From Leptospiraceae bacterium (lineage in GTDB: Bacteria; Spirochaetota; Leptospiria; Leptospirales; Leptonemataceae): DNA of 35,482 bases. Below, piece by piece: positions 15,491-22,739 of this stretch (the first letter of the stretch is position 1; each line of letters starts with the position of its first letter). A program made the position numbers and the translations under genes. The DNA lies in NCBI GenBank assembly GCA_020441005.1, contig JAGRNA010000051.1, positions 1 to 35,482 of the forward strand. The letters are read 5' to 3'. The notes below the pieces were generated by a model. That model saw only the letters and a list, made by a program, of their open reading frames with translations, did not search any database and was not told the DNA's origin.

Positions 15491-16339
15491 TCAAGCCAGC
15501 CTGGCAATCAGCATACGATCCTTATCAGACATATCTTTTTCAATATGCGCCTCTGCAAAATGCTGTCGGGCTGCATCGAGGACCGCGGCGGACCAACGCG
15601 GGGCCAGCTCCATTGCCAGGTGGCCCTGCGGCCTGAGCCGCGTAGCGGCAGTCTGAATCAAATCGGCATATAGACGGACAGGATCAGGATGGAACAAGGC
15701 CTCGTGCGGTTCATAATCCAGCACGCTGGCATCAAGTGACGCCTCTTCATCCGGATGAATGTAGGGCGGGTTGGATACGATCATATCAAATTGTAATTCC
15801 TGCGGCAGGGCTGTAAAAAAGTCTCCCTGATGAAAAAAGACATTCGGATTGCCAGCCAGGTGACGGGACTTATTCTTGCGGGCTACGATCAGGGCGGCCT
15901 CGGAGATATCCAGCAGATGCAGATGCCACTGCGGTTTTTGATGCACCAGGCTGATGCCAATGCAACCGCTGCCGCAGCCCAGATCCAGCAGAAGTCCCTG
16001 ATCGGGCATGCGGGCCAGGCATAGCTCCACCAGCTCCTCCGTTTCGGGCCGCGGAATCAGGACGGCCGGATCCACAAAAAAATCAAGTTCATAGAAAGGA
16101 GCGTCGCCGGTAATGTAGGCCAGCGGTTTGCCGCCCGCCCGTTCGCGCACCCAGCGCCGAAATTGCTCCTGACGGGCGGGCGTAATTTCCAGATCCGGGT
16201 GGGCAAAAAGAATACTGGAGTGAATCCGCAGCACCGCACCGAGCAGCCAGCGGCTTTCCATAAAATAGTTTTCGATTCCGGCCGCTGCCAGCTCCGCTTC
16301 GGCCGGGCCGAGCAAGGTATCAATATTGATTTCTGTCAT
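15491..16339 (-). CDS. prmC: release factor glutamine N5-methyltransferase
   Basis: The product is 282 aa from the ATG at 16339, preceded by GGAGAG eight bases upstream; the frame also runs upstream to 16420 without family similarity. The N-terminal helical domain carries Gly-Lys-Pro-Leu-Ala-Tyr-Ile-Thr-Gly (70-78) and Leu-Ile-Pro-Arg-Pro-Glu-Thr-Glu (94-101). The methyltransferase domain has the SAM loop Asp-Leu-Gly-Cys-Gly-Ser-Gly-Cys-Ile-Gly (119-128) and the catalytic Asn-Pro-Pro-Tyr (190-193). PrmC methylates the Gln of the Gly-Gly-Gln motif in release factors RF1 and RF2 and so supports efficient translation termination. It starts 16 bases past the stop of the outer-membrane protein gene and is likely co-transcribed with it. 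No prfA is adjacent. Confidence 0.95.
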   Translation of the reverse strand: MTEINIDTLLGPAEAELAAAGIENYFMESRWLLGAVLRIHSSILFAHPDLEITPARQEQFRRWVRERAGGKPLAYITGDAPFYELDFFVDPAVLIPRPETEELVELCLARMPDQGLLLDLGCGSGCIGISLVHQKPQWHLHLLDISEAALIVARKNKSRHLAGNPNVFFHQGDFFTALPQELQFDMIVSNPPYIHPDEEASLDASVLDYEPHEALFHPDPVRLYADLIQTAATRLRPQGHLAMELAPRWSAAVLDAARQHFAEAHIEKDMSDKDRMLIARLA

Positions 16340-16355
16340 TCCACTCTCCAATTCG

Positions 16356-17849
16356 TTAAAAGCGCCAGCCATAGGATAGATACAGCGATGAAGGCCGGCG
16401 GCTGTACTCACCCGCGTCATCGCGGTTTAAATCATCAAAATACCAGATACCGGCCCGTAGTGTGCTCTGCTCAAATACATTCCAGGTCAGGCTCAATCCG
16501 GTGAAGACTGTTTTGCCATCCGGATCGCCGATGCACAGGAAGGCGCTCTTTAGGTCATCAGACCATTGGTAGTTGAACAATAGCTGGACCAAAAGCGGAG
16601 CTTTCATGAACTCTGTCGGGGATGCGTTACTATAGGCCTGGTCACCACGGGCCGAGGGATAAGCGGGCAAAGGTGGCTGAGCGTTGGCGGGCGCCCAACT
16701 CCCCCGGGCGCTGCTACTTGTATCGGGACTGGAATTGGCGATCAGTTCCAGGCGGCTTTCCAGGTTTTGCAAAAGATCGCGGCGTAGTCCAAGGCTCACC
16801 AATTGCTGATTGCGAGATCCGTCCCCAAGCCAGCCCAGCCAGGCGGTGTAAAGCTCGAAGTCACCGGGCGCGTAAGTCAGTTCGCCGGCCAGCACTGGGT
16901 CCCGGGTATGCTGTCCGCCCAACAGAGCGTATTTCCATTTGCCAGCCTGACCGCTCGCCCGCCAGATTGAGTTTAGATCCTGAGCGCGCGGGGAACCGGC
17001 TGCTCTCGATGAGTGCGCTGGAACGAAACCGCCGGTGTATTGCAGTTGTAGTCGCTGGCCGAAAATCCACTCGGCATGCAGCAGGTCGGCTGCCTGCACA
17101 TCTTCGGGATTGATTGTGAAGGGACCGGTCGGAGTAAAAAGATCCAGCGGGCGGATTAAAGGACTATGTCCCCAATCCAGTTCCTGACGACCCAGGCGGA
17201 ATTGGAAATGACGGCCGCGCCAGCCGGCATACAGGCGCTGAAAGCCGGCCCCCAGTTGATACGTGGCCGCCCGCTGCCGGATTGCAAGCGGCAGCCATAA
17301 GCTCGAGCCTTGCGCAGACCAGTAGTGTTCGAATTCCGGGGACTGCTGATAATTACTGAATACAGTGTCCAGATCAAGGGCACCCATAAAATTCCAGCCC
17401 CAATCAGGCTCCCATTGCAAGGACGGCCTTAGCCAGGTGCGGTTAGCCGCCAGGACCGCCGGAAAGGGGGCCGAATCGGGCAGCCGGGATTGGCTGACAT
17501 GCGCCAGCGAATAAATCACCAGATCGGGCTGCCACGTTGTGCTTTGGTTACCGGGCTTGTCCTCTGTAGCAACTGCTGTTCGCTCGTTTTTGTTTTGTTC
17601 AGGATCAGGCTTTTTGGCCGGCACCTGCGCGTCCTGTTTGCGGACAGATTCTGCCTGCACTGGTCGCTTTTCTGCGCGTCGAGTAGTGTGGCGTTCCGGG
17701 CGCTGTGGCTCGCCTTTGCGCGGCGACAGGCGTTCGGCATCAAAGTATGATTCCTGGGTGCCGACCGTCACCCAGGGGATCAGCACAATCATGAGCACCG
17801 AAATCCAGCCGCAAACGCCCCCGAAGCACACTGGCCGGCCAGATTTCAT
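16356..17849 (-). CDS. predicted outer-membrane beta-barrel protein
   Basis: The 497-aa product begins at the ATG at 17849; an upstream TTG at 17888 is less likely. A signal peptide (about 1-34) is followed by a long hydrophilic linker rich in Arg, Lys, Pro, Glu and Gln (about 40-105). The rest alternates polar and aromatic residues in many short strands, for example around the Leu-Gly-Arg-Gln-Glu-Leu-Asp-Trp-Gly segment. The last residues are Tyr-Gly-Trp-Arg-Phe, a terminal Phe as needed by the BAM complex. This is the pattern of an outer-membrane barrel, possibly of the alginate-export/porin kind, though I cannot name the family. The charged linker might interact with peptidoglycan or LPS. 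It sits in an apparent operon with prmC and the 71-aa gene. Confidence 0.75.
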   Translation of the reverse strand: MKSGRPVCFGGVCGWISVLMIVLIPWVTVGTQESYFDAERLSPRKGEPQRPERHTTRRAEKRPVQAESVRKQDAQVPAKKPDPEQNKNERTAVATEDKPGNQSTTWQPDLVIYSLAHVSQSRLPDSAPFPAVLAANRTWLRPSLQWEPDWGWNFMGALDLDTVFSNYQQSPEFEHYWSAQGSSLWLPLAIRQRAATYQLGAGFQRLYAGWRGRHFQFRLGRQELDWGHSPLIRPLDLFTPTGPFTINPEDVQAADLLHAEWIFGQRLQLQYTGGFVPAHSSRAAGSPRAQDLNSIWRASGQAGKWKYALLGGQHTRDPVLAGELTYAPGDFELYTAWLGWLGDGSRNQQLVSLGLRRDLLQNLESRLELIANSSPDTSSSARGSWAPANAQPPLPAYPSARGDQAYSNASPTEFMKAPLLVQLLFNYQWSDDLKSAFLCIGDPDGKTVFTGLSLTWNVFEQSTLRAGIWYFDDLNRDDAGEYSRRPSSLYLSYGWRF

Positions 17850-17935
17850 CGGTACACTTTTCTGACCGATCGATTGCTGCCCACTCAATCAGAGCGAGGG
17901 CAACTAAAATTTACCAGCCGGCGTAATCTGGCGGA

Positions 17936-18151
17936 TTAATCTGGAATAAAGCGATGCAGAACGGGTTGTAGTCGTTTTTTACGGATGGATTGTAAAACCT
18001 GCATCTGATCCTTGTTGAGCAGGGAACGGGCGTCCAGGCTGTTGTCTGGCAGCAAGGTCAGACTTTCGATACTGCTGACCAGCTGCTGGCGGGCTTTAAA
18101 TACCCTGGAAGTGTATTCAGTGTTGAAGTCTTCGTATTCGTCGTGTAACAT
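17936..18151 (-). CDS. small hypothetical protein (71 aa)
   Basis: The product is an unrecognised hydrophilic 71-aa protein. CGGAGG seven bases before the ATG is one of the better ribosome-binding sites in this window, which supports a real gene. It is predicted helical, acidic at the N-end (Asp-Glu-Tyr-Glu-Asp) and basic near the C-end (Arg-Lys-Lys-Arg). It has no signal peptide, membrane helix or Cys. The helical Gln/Leu-rich middle might form a short coiled coil. It lies between the HD hydrolase gene and the outer-membrane protein gene, all on the minus strand. Confidence 0.6.
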   Translation of the reverse strand: MLHDEYEDFNTEYTSRVFKARQQLVSSIESLTLLPDNSLDARSLLNKDQMQVLQSIRKKRLQPVLHRFIPD

Positions 18152-18242
18152 GGCATGCCTCCGTGCATGTGAATGTTTTCTTTTTTTAGAGACCGGTGCA
18201 TCCTTGCGAGGGCCTCCTGATTAGTGTATCGTCGACTTTGCC

Positions 18243-18282
18243 AAAGCCTGAAGTCTTTTTTTGCGATTTAAAGACCGGCTTT
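18243..18282. repeat. imperfect hairpin in the gap after the HD hydrolase gene
   Basis: AAAGCC (18243-18248) and GTCTTT (18253-18258) pair with AAAGAC (18270-18275) and GGCTTT (18277-18282), leaving a small asymmetric internal loop. It is transcribed downstream of the HD gene and upstream of the 71-aa gene. It lacks a following T-run on the minus strand. It may be an mRNA 3'-end or leader structure. Confidence 0.35.
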
Positions 18283-18330
18283 CGTAAGAATACTGTAAAT
18301 AGCAACCCGGATGCCAATAGCGGAACCAGG

Positions 18331-18888
18331 CTAGTCGGCCAGCTGCTGCACGATACGCTGTAATTCCTGACTGAGCGCTCCAGGCATTTGACGCTCAAAA
18401 ATTGCGGCCAAACTTTGGTAGTACCACAACGATCCTTCTTTACCGCCCGTGAAGCGCTTCCAGATGGCTTCTCCCACCTGGTGGCGGTCCATCAAAATGG
18501 CGCGGGCATTATGGGTTTTGTCCGCCAAAGACACTAGCAGGGACTCCGCCGGCTTGGTTGCCAGGCTGGCCAGATAATCGGTTTTTCGCTGCCGCCAGGC
18601 CGGTTTGGGTTCCGTCCAGGAATCGGTGCAGTCGCTCACAATATTGGCCACTGCGTCGCCAAAACGAACGCGGATTTGCTCCAGGGTAGCCTCGCCGCCC
18701 TGGTCCTCGGCGGCGTCATGCAAAAGGCCCGCAATGGCCTGATCCTCCGTACCACCGTGCTCCAGAACCAGCGCGCTGACCGAAAGCAGGTGGCTGATGT
18801 AGGGTACACCGCTGCCCTTGCGTTCCTGTTCACGGTGCAGGCCGGCGGCATAGCTTAAAGCATCATCGTAACGTTCGGACAATTGCAC
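18331..18888 (-). CDS. MESH1/SpoT-like HD-domain (p)ppGpp hydrolase
   Basis: The product is 185 aa, starting with GTG. It is a lone HD domain of the SpoT/MESH1 type. Visible motifs are His18 in the first helix, the Arg-Lys ... Pro-Tyr-Ile-Ser-His segment (His33), His57-Asp58 with Glu61-Asp62, and Ala-Asp-Lys-Thr-His-Asn (Asp123, Asn127). These match the metal and substrate ligands of Rel/SpoT hydrolase domains. No synthetase or TGS/ACT domain is present. In this family the Mn2+-dependent reaction removes pyrophosphate from (p)ppGpp; MESH1 relatives can also act on NADPH, so the true substrate is open. It is the first gene of a likely minus-strand unit and is divergent from the LWPLY-repeat gene. 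Confidence 0.85.
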   Translation of the reverse strand: MQLSERYDDALSYAAGLHREQERKGSGVPYISHLLSVSALVLEHGGTEDQAIAGLLHDAAEDQGGEATLEQIRVRFGDAVANIVSDCTDSWTEPKPAWRQRKTDYLASLATKPAESLLVSLADKTHNARAILMDRHQVGEAIWKRFTGGKEGSLWYYQSLAAIFERQMPGALSQELQRIVQQLAD

Positions 18889-19013
18889 AGAACCAGGACA
18901 ATTGAATCCGAGCGCGGTGTCAATCAGAACAGGCCCGCTTTTGTGCTTTACAGCAAGTCCGAAAATAGAAAGCTCTCGCAGTGTCTGAAAGGTACTTACT
19001 CTACGGCGGTATT

Positions 19014-20573
19014 ATGATTCCATTGATCAGGCAAGTGTTGGCGGACTTTCGCTGCCGGAGCGCAGGCCTGATTGTGTGCGCCGGTCTGGCGACGCTGACA
19101 TTACCGGGGACCCTGAACGCCCGCATGCCAACCCGGGTGGAGGATCAAACGCCGCGGGAATACTGGCAGTTTCTTTTTTTATACGAATCGACCAGCGCAC
19201 CCGGTCAGGAGGAGTACATCTGGCACCCCTTTTACGGGCAGTATACGAATGCCGAAAAGGCCTACGAATATCGGCATTCCTTTTATCCGTTGTACTACGG
19301 TCATGGCACCAATTATTGGCATAAGTGGAGTGTGTTGTATTTTTTAACCGGCGAAGACAAATACCACGCTGATACCAAAGAAGACTCGGATCTCTTTTTA
19401 TCGCCCTTGTTTCATATTGGCAGCGGTGATGACAGCGACGAAGACTATTACAGTTTTTTCCCGTTTTACGGCACCATGAAGGCCAAGTTCGGCTGGGACG
19501 AACTCAATTACACCCTTTGGCCGCTGTACATGAACTGGTCCGGCAAGAACTACAAGGCGCACAGCATCCTGTGGCCGCTGATCATGTGGGGTGGCGGCGG
19601 CCGGCGCAGCGATTTTCGAATACTGCCCTTGTACAGCAAAAAAGAACACCGCGGCAAGTACGTCCGCCGGACTTTCTTATGGCCTTTCTTTCAATGGAGT
19701 TCCGAGGCCCTCGATAAAAAGGATCCCCGCAGTATGTTTTTCTTTTTTCCAGTCTATGGTCGCAAGTCCTCGGATTCTGGCAGCATGGCGGCCAATACGA
19801 TCCTGTGGTTTCCTTTTCTGGGCGGCCTTTTTGGCTGGGGACATGACGACACGCGCAACGCTGCCGAATTCAATGCATTGTTTTTTATTTATCAGTATGC
19901 CAGCTACGATGATCCAACCATTCGCAAGCACATCCTCTTTCCCTTTTATGGGTATTACCGCTTTGGTGCGGCGCTCGAAAAGGAAGAGCTGGCCGCAGAA
20001 GAAAGCACCGGTCCGGAATTTGATTACGACAAGACCCGCCGGGAAGCGAGTCCCTACTACAAATCGGCGGAATTCATTACTCCCTTGTATGTGAATCTCA
20101 AAACCAATTCTATTCTGGTAGAATCCGATTATCATGTTCTGATTCCCTTTTATTGGGATATGGAACGTTATCACCGGCGTGAGCGGCAGTACGAGCACTA
20201 TAACAAGCTTTGGCCGCTGTACGCCTGGATCAAGGATGATAGCGGACGGCGCGAATTTCGCAGTCTGGTCTTGTGGCCCATGCGTTCCGATCAGTTCGAA
20301 CGCAGCTGGGGCACGCTTTGGTCGCTATTTGAATGGAATGTGTATGCCAATGGTGATCAATATATAGCCACTTTGTGGCGGCTGTATTCGCGATACTGGA
20401 ATCAGGACGAAGAGCATCATTTCCTGATCGGATTTGAGTATCATCATGCGCCGGACTATTGGTCCGTGGAGTTCCTGGGCGGCCTCTTGGGCTATCGGCA
20501 TGATGTACCGCATGCCCGCAACGCCCTGCAAGAGCCCGGGTCCACCCTCAAACTATTGTGGTTTGACATCTGA
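19014..20573 (+). CDS. exported aromatic strand-repeat protein (LWPLY-like repeats)
   Basis: The 519-aa product starts at the ATG at 19014; a GTG at 18981 is a less likely alternative. It has a signal peptide of about 36 residues (boundary near Leu-Asn-Ala). The mature protein is built from at least fifteen copies of a short strand motif, roughly [Ile/Leu/Phe]-[Trp/Phe]-Pro-[Leu/Phe]-[Tyr/Phe]. Examples are Phe-Tyr-Pro-Leu-Tyr, Phe-Phe-Pro-Phe-Tyr-Gly, Leu-Trp-Pro-Leu-Tyr, Ile-Leu-Pro-Leu-Tyr and Leu-Ile-Pro-Phe-Tyr. Copies are spaced about 20-30 residues apart by polar, acidic turns. This suggests a beta-solenoid, propeller or barrel, exported to the periplasm or outer membrane. I cannot assign a characterised family. 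It sits 41 bases before mlaE on the same strand, so a role in envelope lipid handling is an inference from context. Confidence 0.75.
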   Translation: MIPLIRQVLADFRCRSAGLIVCAGLATLTLPGTLNARMPTRVEDQTPREYWQFLFLYESTSAPGQEEYIWHPFYGQYTNAEKAYEYRHSFYPLYYGHGTNYWHKWSVLYFLTGEDKYHADTKEDSDLFLSPLFHIGSGDDSDEDYYSFFPFYGTMKAKFGWDELNYTLWPLYMNWSGKNYKAHSILWPLIMWGGGGRRSDFRILPLYSKKEHRGKYVRRTFLWPFFQWSSEALDKKDPRSMFFFFPVYGRKSSDSGSMAANTILWFPFLGGLFGWGHDDTRNAAEFNALFFIYQYASYDDPTIRKHILFPFYGYYRFGAALEKEELAAEESTGPEFDYDKTRREASPYYKSAEFITPLYVNLKTNSILVESDYHVLIPFYWDMERYHRRERQYEHYNKLWPLYAWIKDDSGRREFRSLVLWPMRSDQFERSWGTLWSLFEWNVYANGDQYIATLWRLYSRYWNQDEEHHFLIGFEYHHAPDYWSVEFLGGLLGYRHDVPHARNALQEPGSTLKLLWFDI

Positions 20574-20614
20574 TCCGCTATGATTTCCCTGCTAATCAGG
20601 ACAAGCACGCCGGC

Positions 20615-21397
20615 ATGAAATTGTTATTGAGTCTATTAAATCCGGTTATACTGCCTTTGCAGGGCGCCGGCGCCGCATTGATTCTGCTTTTCAAAACGGG
20701 GATGAATCTGCCGTGGGTCTGGTTCAAGCGCCGTGAAATGCTGCGCCAGATGTACGTGGCCGGAGTCAAAAGCATATTCGTGGTCAGCGTAGTCGCTTCT
20801 TTTACCGGGATGATTATCAGCCTGCAAACCGGTCTGGCCCTGAAGGACTTTGGTCAACAGGATCTGATTGGGCAGGTGATTGTCGTTACGCTAACGCGTG
20901 AAATGTCGCCGTTCATGACCGCCTTGATCCTGGCGGCAGCCGTCGGCTCGGCCATGGCAGCCGAGATCGGTACGATGAGCGTATCAGAAGAAATCGATGC
21001 CCTGGAAGTAATGTCGATTGATCCCGTGCGTTACCTGGTGATGCCGCGTATTGTTGGTTTTAGCCTGATGGTGCCGGTCCTCTCGAGTTTTGCTACCTTG
21101 CTAGGTGTGATTGGCGGCAGTATTGTCGCCAACACGCAATTGAATGTGGAATATTTTCGTTACTATCACAGTATCCAGGAAGTATTAAAAAGTTCCAGCG
21201 GGTTGAAAGACATCTGGGTGGGCGAGTTCAAGGCCTTTGTTTTCGGCATTACCATCGCTACAATTGCCTGCTACCAGGGATTGATTGCTACCGGTGGTGC
21301 GATCGGAGTGGGGATTGCCGTACGCAAGGCAGTCGTGCAGTCCTTTTTGTTTGTGCTGATTCTGGGTTATTATATTACCAGTGTCTTTTACCGCTGA
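20615..21397 (+). CDS. mlaE: MlaE/YrbE-type ABC permease
   Basis: This 260-aa inner-membrane protein is typical in length for MlaE. It begins with an interfacial helix and contains five or six membrane segments. The family's signature segment with Ala-Ala-Glu-Ile-Gly-Thr-Met and Glu-Glu-Ile-Asp-Ala-Leu-Glu-Val-Met is at about 114-132, followed by Pro-Val-Arg-Tyr-Leu-Val-Met-Pro-Arg. Near the C-end, Gly-Gly-Ala-X-Gly-Val-Gly-X-Ala-Val-Arg-Lys-Ala-Val-Val matches the family. MlaE works with the ATPase MlaF and the MCE protein MlaD to move phospholipids between the two membranes. Neither partner follows here; the next 211 bases are non-coding and then a DUF486 gene appears. It may pair with a distant MlaF. 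AGGAC lies 13 bases upstream of the ATG. Confidence 0.93.
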   Translation: MKLLLSLLNPVILPLQGAGAALILLFKTGMNLPWVWFKRREMLRQMYVAGVKSIFVVSVVASFTGMIISLQTGLALKDFGQQDLIGQVIVVTLTREMSPFMTALILAAAVGSAMAAEIGTMSVSEEIDALEVMSIDPVRYLVMPRIVGFSLMVPVLSSFATLLGVIGGSIVANTQLNVEYFRYYHSIQEVLKSSSGLKDIWVGEFKAFVFGITIATIACYQGLIATGGAIGVGIAVRKAVVQSFLFVLILGYYITSVFYR

Positions 21398-21468
21398 TTG
21401 CCGCCTTTAGCGTTGGTACCTGGTTGAGCAAGAGCTTGCGCAGATAGAGATTGCCTTTTTTATTATTG

Positions 21469-21573
21469 GCGCTCCTGGAAAAAGCAGGAGCGCTGGCACA
21501 GGAAGTGCGGGGCGGCCAAATGTCCGCAAAAAACGCGCGCCGGAAAAGACCATGGAGGGTTTTGCAGGCGCGC
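21469..21573. repeat. two hairpins in the gap after mlaE
   Basis: The 211-base gap 21398-21608 has no supported gene. It holds a perfect 9-bp stem GCGCTCCTG/CAGGAGCGC (21469-21477 and 21485-21493, 7-nt loop). A second stem GCGCGCC/GGCGCGC (21535-21541 and 21567-21573) can extend through AAAA/TTTT and ACC/GGT. Neither is followed by a T-run, so neither is a standard terminator. The gap separates normal-GC mlaE from an AT-richer gene. Confidence 0.45.
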
Positions 21574-21608
21574 CATTATTAAGAAGCATGTAGAACAAAC
21601 CAGGATAT

Positions 21609-21959
21609 ATGAATCCAATTTTTACAACAATAGTTATGTTAATTGGCAGTAATGTTTTTATGACATTTGCATGGTATGCCCATTTAAAAGAAATGGGCCA
21701 TAAAAGCTGGATTCTGGCCGCTCTTGCAAGCTGGGGGTTAGCTTTGTTTGAATACTTACTACAAGTTCCGGCGAATCGAATCGGCTACTCTGTGCTTAGT
21801 GTGGGCCAGCTAAAAATTTTGCAAGAAATCATAACATTAAGCGTTTTTGTGCCCTTTTCCATCCTTTACCTGAAAGAACCGCTTAAACTGGATTACCTGT
21901 GGGCTGGTTTTTGCATCCTGGGGGCTGTGTTTTTTGTTTTCAGAAGCAAAATGTCGTAA
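21609..21959 (+). CDS. DUF486-family DMT membrane protein
   Basis: The 116-aa hydrophobic protein has four membrane helices and resembles the DUF486 branch of the drug/metabolite transporter superfamily. Features include an opening Asn-Pro-Ile-Phe, Phe-Met-Thr-Phe-Ala-Trp-Tyr-X-His-Leu-Lys in helix 1 (18-28), a central Phe-Glu-Tyr ... Val-Pro-Ala-Asn-Arg-Ile-Gly segment, and Tyr-Leu-Lys-Glu-Pro-Leu before the last helix. The length is normal for the family, and transport has not been assigned to it. AGGAT is placed five to six bases before the ATG. The gene is visibly richer in A and T at third positions than its neighbours, so it may be a recent arrival. It stands between mlaE and the cyclase gene, where an mlaF would often be. 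Confidence 0.85.
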   Translation: MNPIFTTIVMLIGSNVFMTFAWYAHLKEMGHKSWILAALASWGLALFEYLLQVPANRIGYSVLSVGQLKILQEIITLSVFVPFSILYLKEPLKLDYLWAGFCILGAVFFVFRSKMS

Positions 21960-22082
21960 TGCAAAATTTCTGATGCAGTCTGGCAACGCACTCGATAAAA
22001 GCGCGACTCCACTAATCTGATTTTGTCTGCCAGGCAGCGGGAAAAAGATTGCCGTGAGCCGGACGCTGCTGATCATCCCGGA

Positions 22083-22739
22083 ATGGCTCTGAAACGCTTT
22101 GTTCAAAGCCGGGCGTCCGAATACCGCCTGGAAAAACTGATCGCCAGCCGGCTGGTCGAGGGTGCGGACCGCACCGCAATAGATGAGCGGATCTGGAATC
22201 TGTTCGGGGAAGAGTGGTGCGTCATGTTTACTGACCTGGCCGGCTTCTCACGGAATGTGGCCCGCTATGGTATTATTCATTTTTTGCAAACCATCTATGA
22301 GTCGCAACGCTTGCTGATCCCGATTATTGATCAGCATGACGGCATTCTCTTGAAAACGGAGGGGGACAGTTTCCTGGTCCTGTTTCGCAAGGCTGACCGG
22401 GGACTCGTCTGCGCCCAGGAGATGCAGTCCGTGCTGCGCGAATACAATCAATCGCACGCTCCTGAAGATCAAATTCATCTATGTGTGGGTCTGGGCTATG
22501 GACCGATGCTCAAGATCGGCGACCTGGATGTCTTTGGAGCGGAAGTCAACGCAGCCAGCAAGCTGGGTGAAGATACCGCCGGGCCGGGGGAGATCATCGT
22601 AACCGAATCGCTGCGTCAGGCTCTCGATCCGGATCTGGCGGCCGCAATCCCTTTGCAAAAGCTGGATGTGCAGCCCCCGGGAGCCAGCGGTGCCTGGCTG
22701 CTGCCTGCCGACCTAACGACACCAGATATAAATGGATAA
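22083..22739 (+). CDS. class III nucleotide cyclase (adenylate cyclase type)
   Basis: The product is 218 aa from the ATG at 22083; a TTG at 22023 would add 20 unlikely residues. A short helical N-terminal region precedes one cyclase catalytic domain (about 43-185). Both metal-binding aspartates are present: Asp51 in Phe-Thr-Asp-Leu-Ala-Gly-Phe-Ser, and Asp95 in Glu-Gly-Asp-Ser-Phe. The Val-Asn-Ala-Ala-Ser-Lys-Leu region holds the transition-state residues in a slightly altered form. It should make cAMP as a homodimer, though activity and base specificity need testing. No sensor or membrane domain is attached, so it is probably cytoplasmic. Its TAA stop overlaps the ATG of rarA by 8 bases, so the two are translationally coupled. 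Confidence 0.85.
   Translation: MALKRFVQSRASEYRLEKLIASRLVEGADRTAIDERIWNLFGEEWCVMFTDLAGFSRNVARYGIIHFLQTIYESQRLLIPIIDQHDGILLKTEGDSFLVLFRKADRGLVCAQEMQSVLREYNQSHAPEDQIHLCVGLGYGPMLKIGDLDVFGAEVNAASKLGEDTAGPGEIIVTESLRQALDPDLAAAIPLQKLDVQPPGASGAWLLPADLTTPDING

Noticed and set aside
18040-18200. 47-codon minus-strand frame from an ATG at about 18200 after an AGGAGG
   Set aside because: It runs out of frame through the 71-aa gene, the AGGAGG is about 12 bases from the ATG, and the product looks random.
21407-21598. 63-codon minus-strand frame in the gap after mlaE
   Set aside because: It spans both hairpins, lacks a ribosome-binding site and has a Pro/Ala-rich random look.
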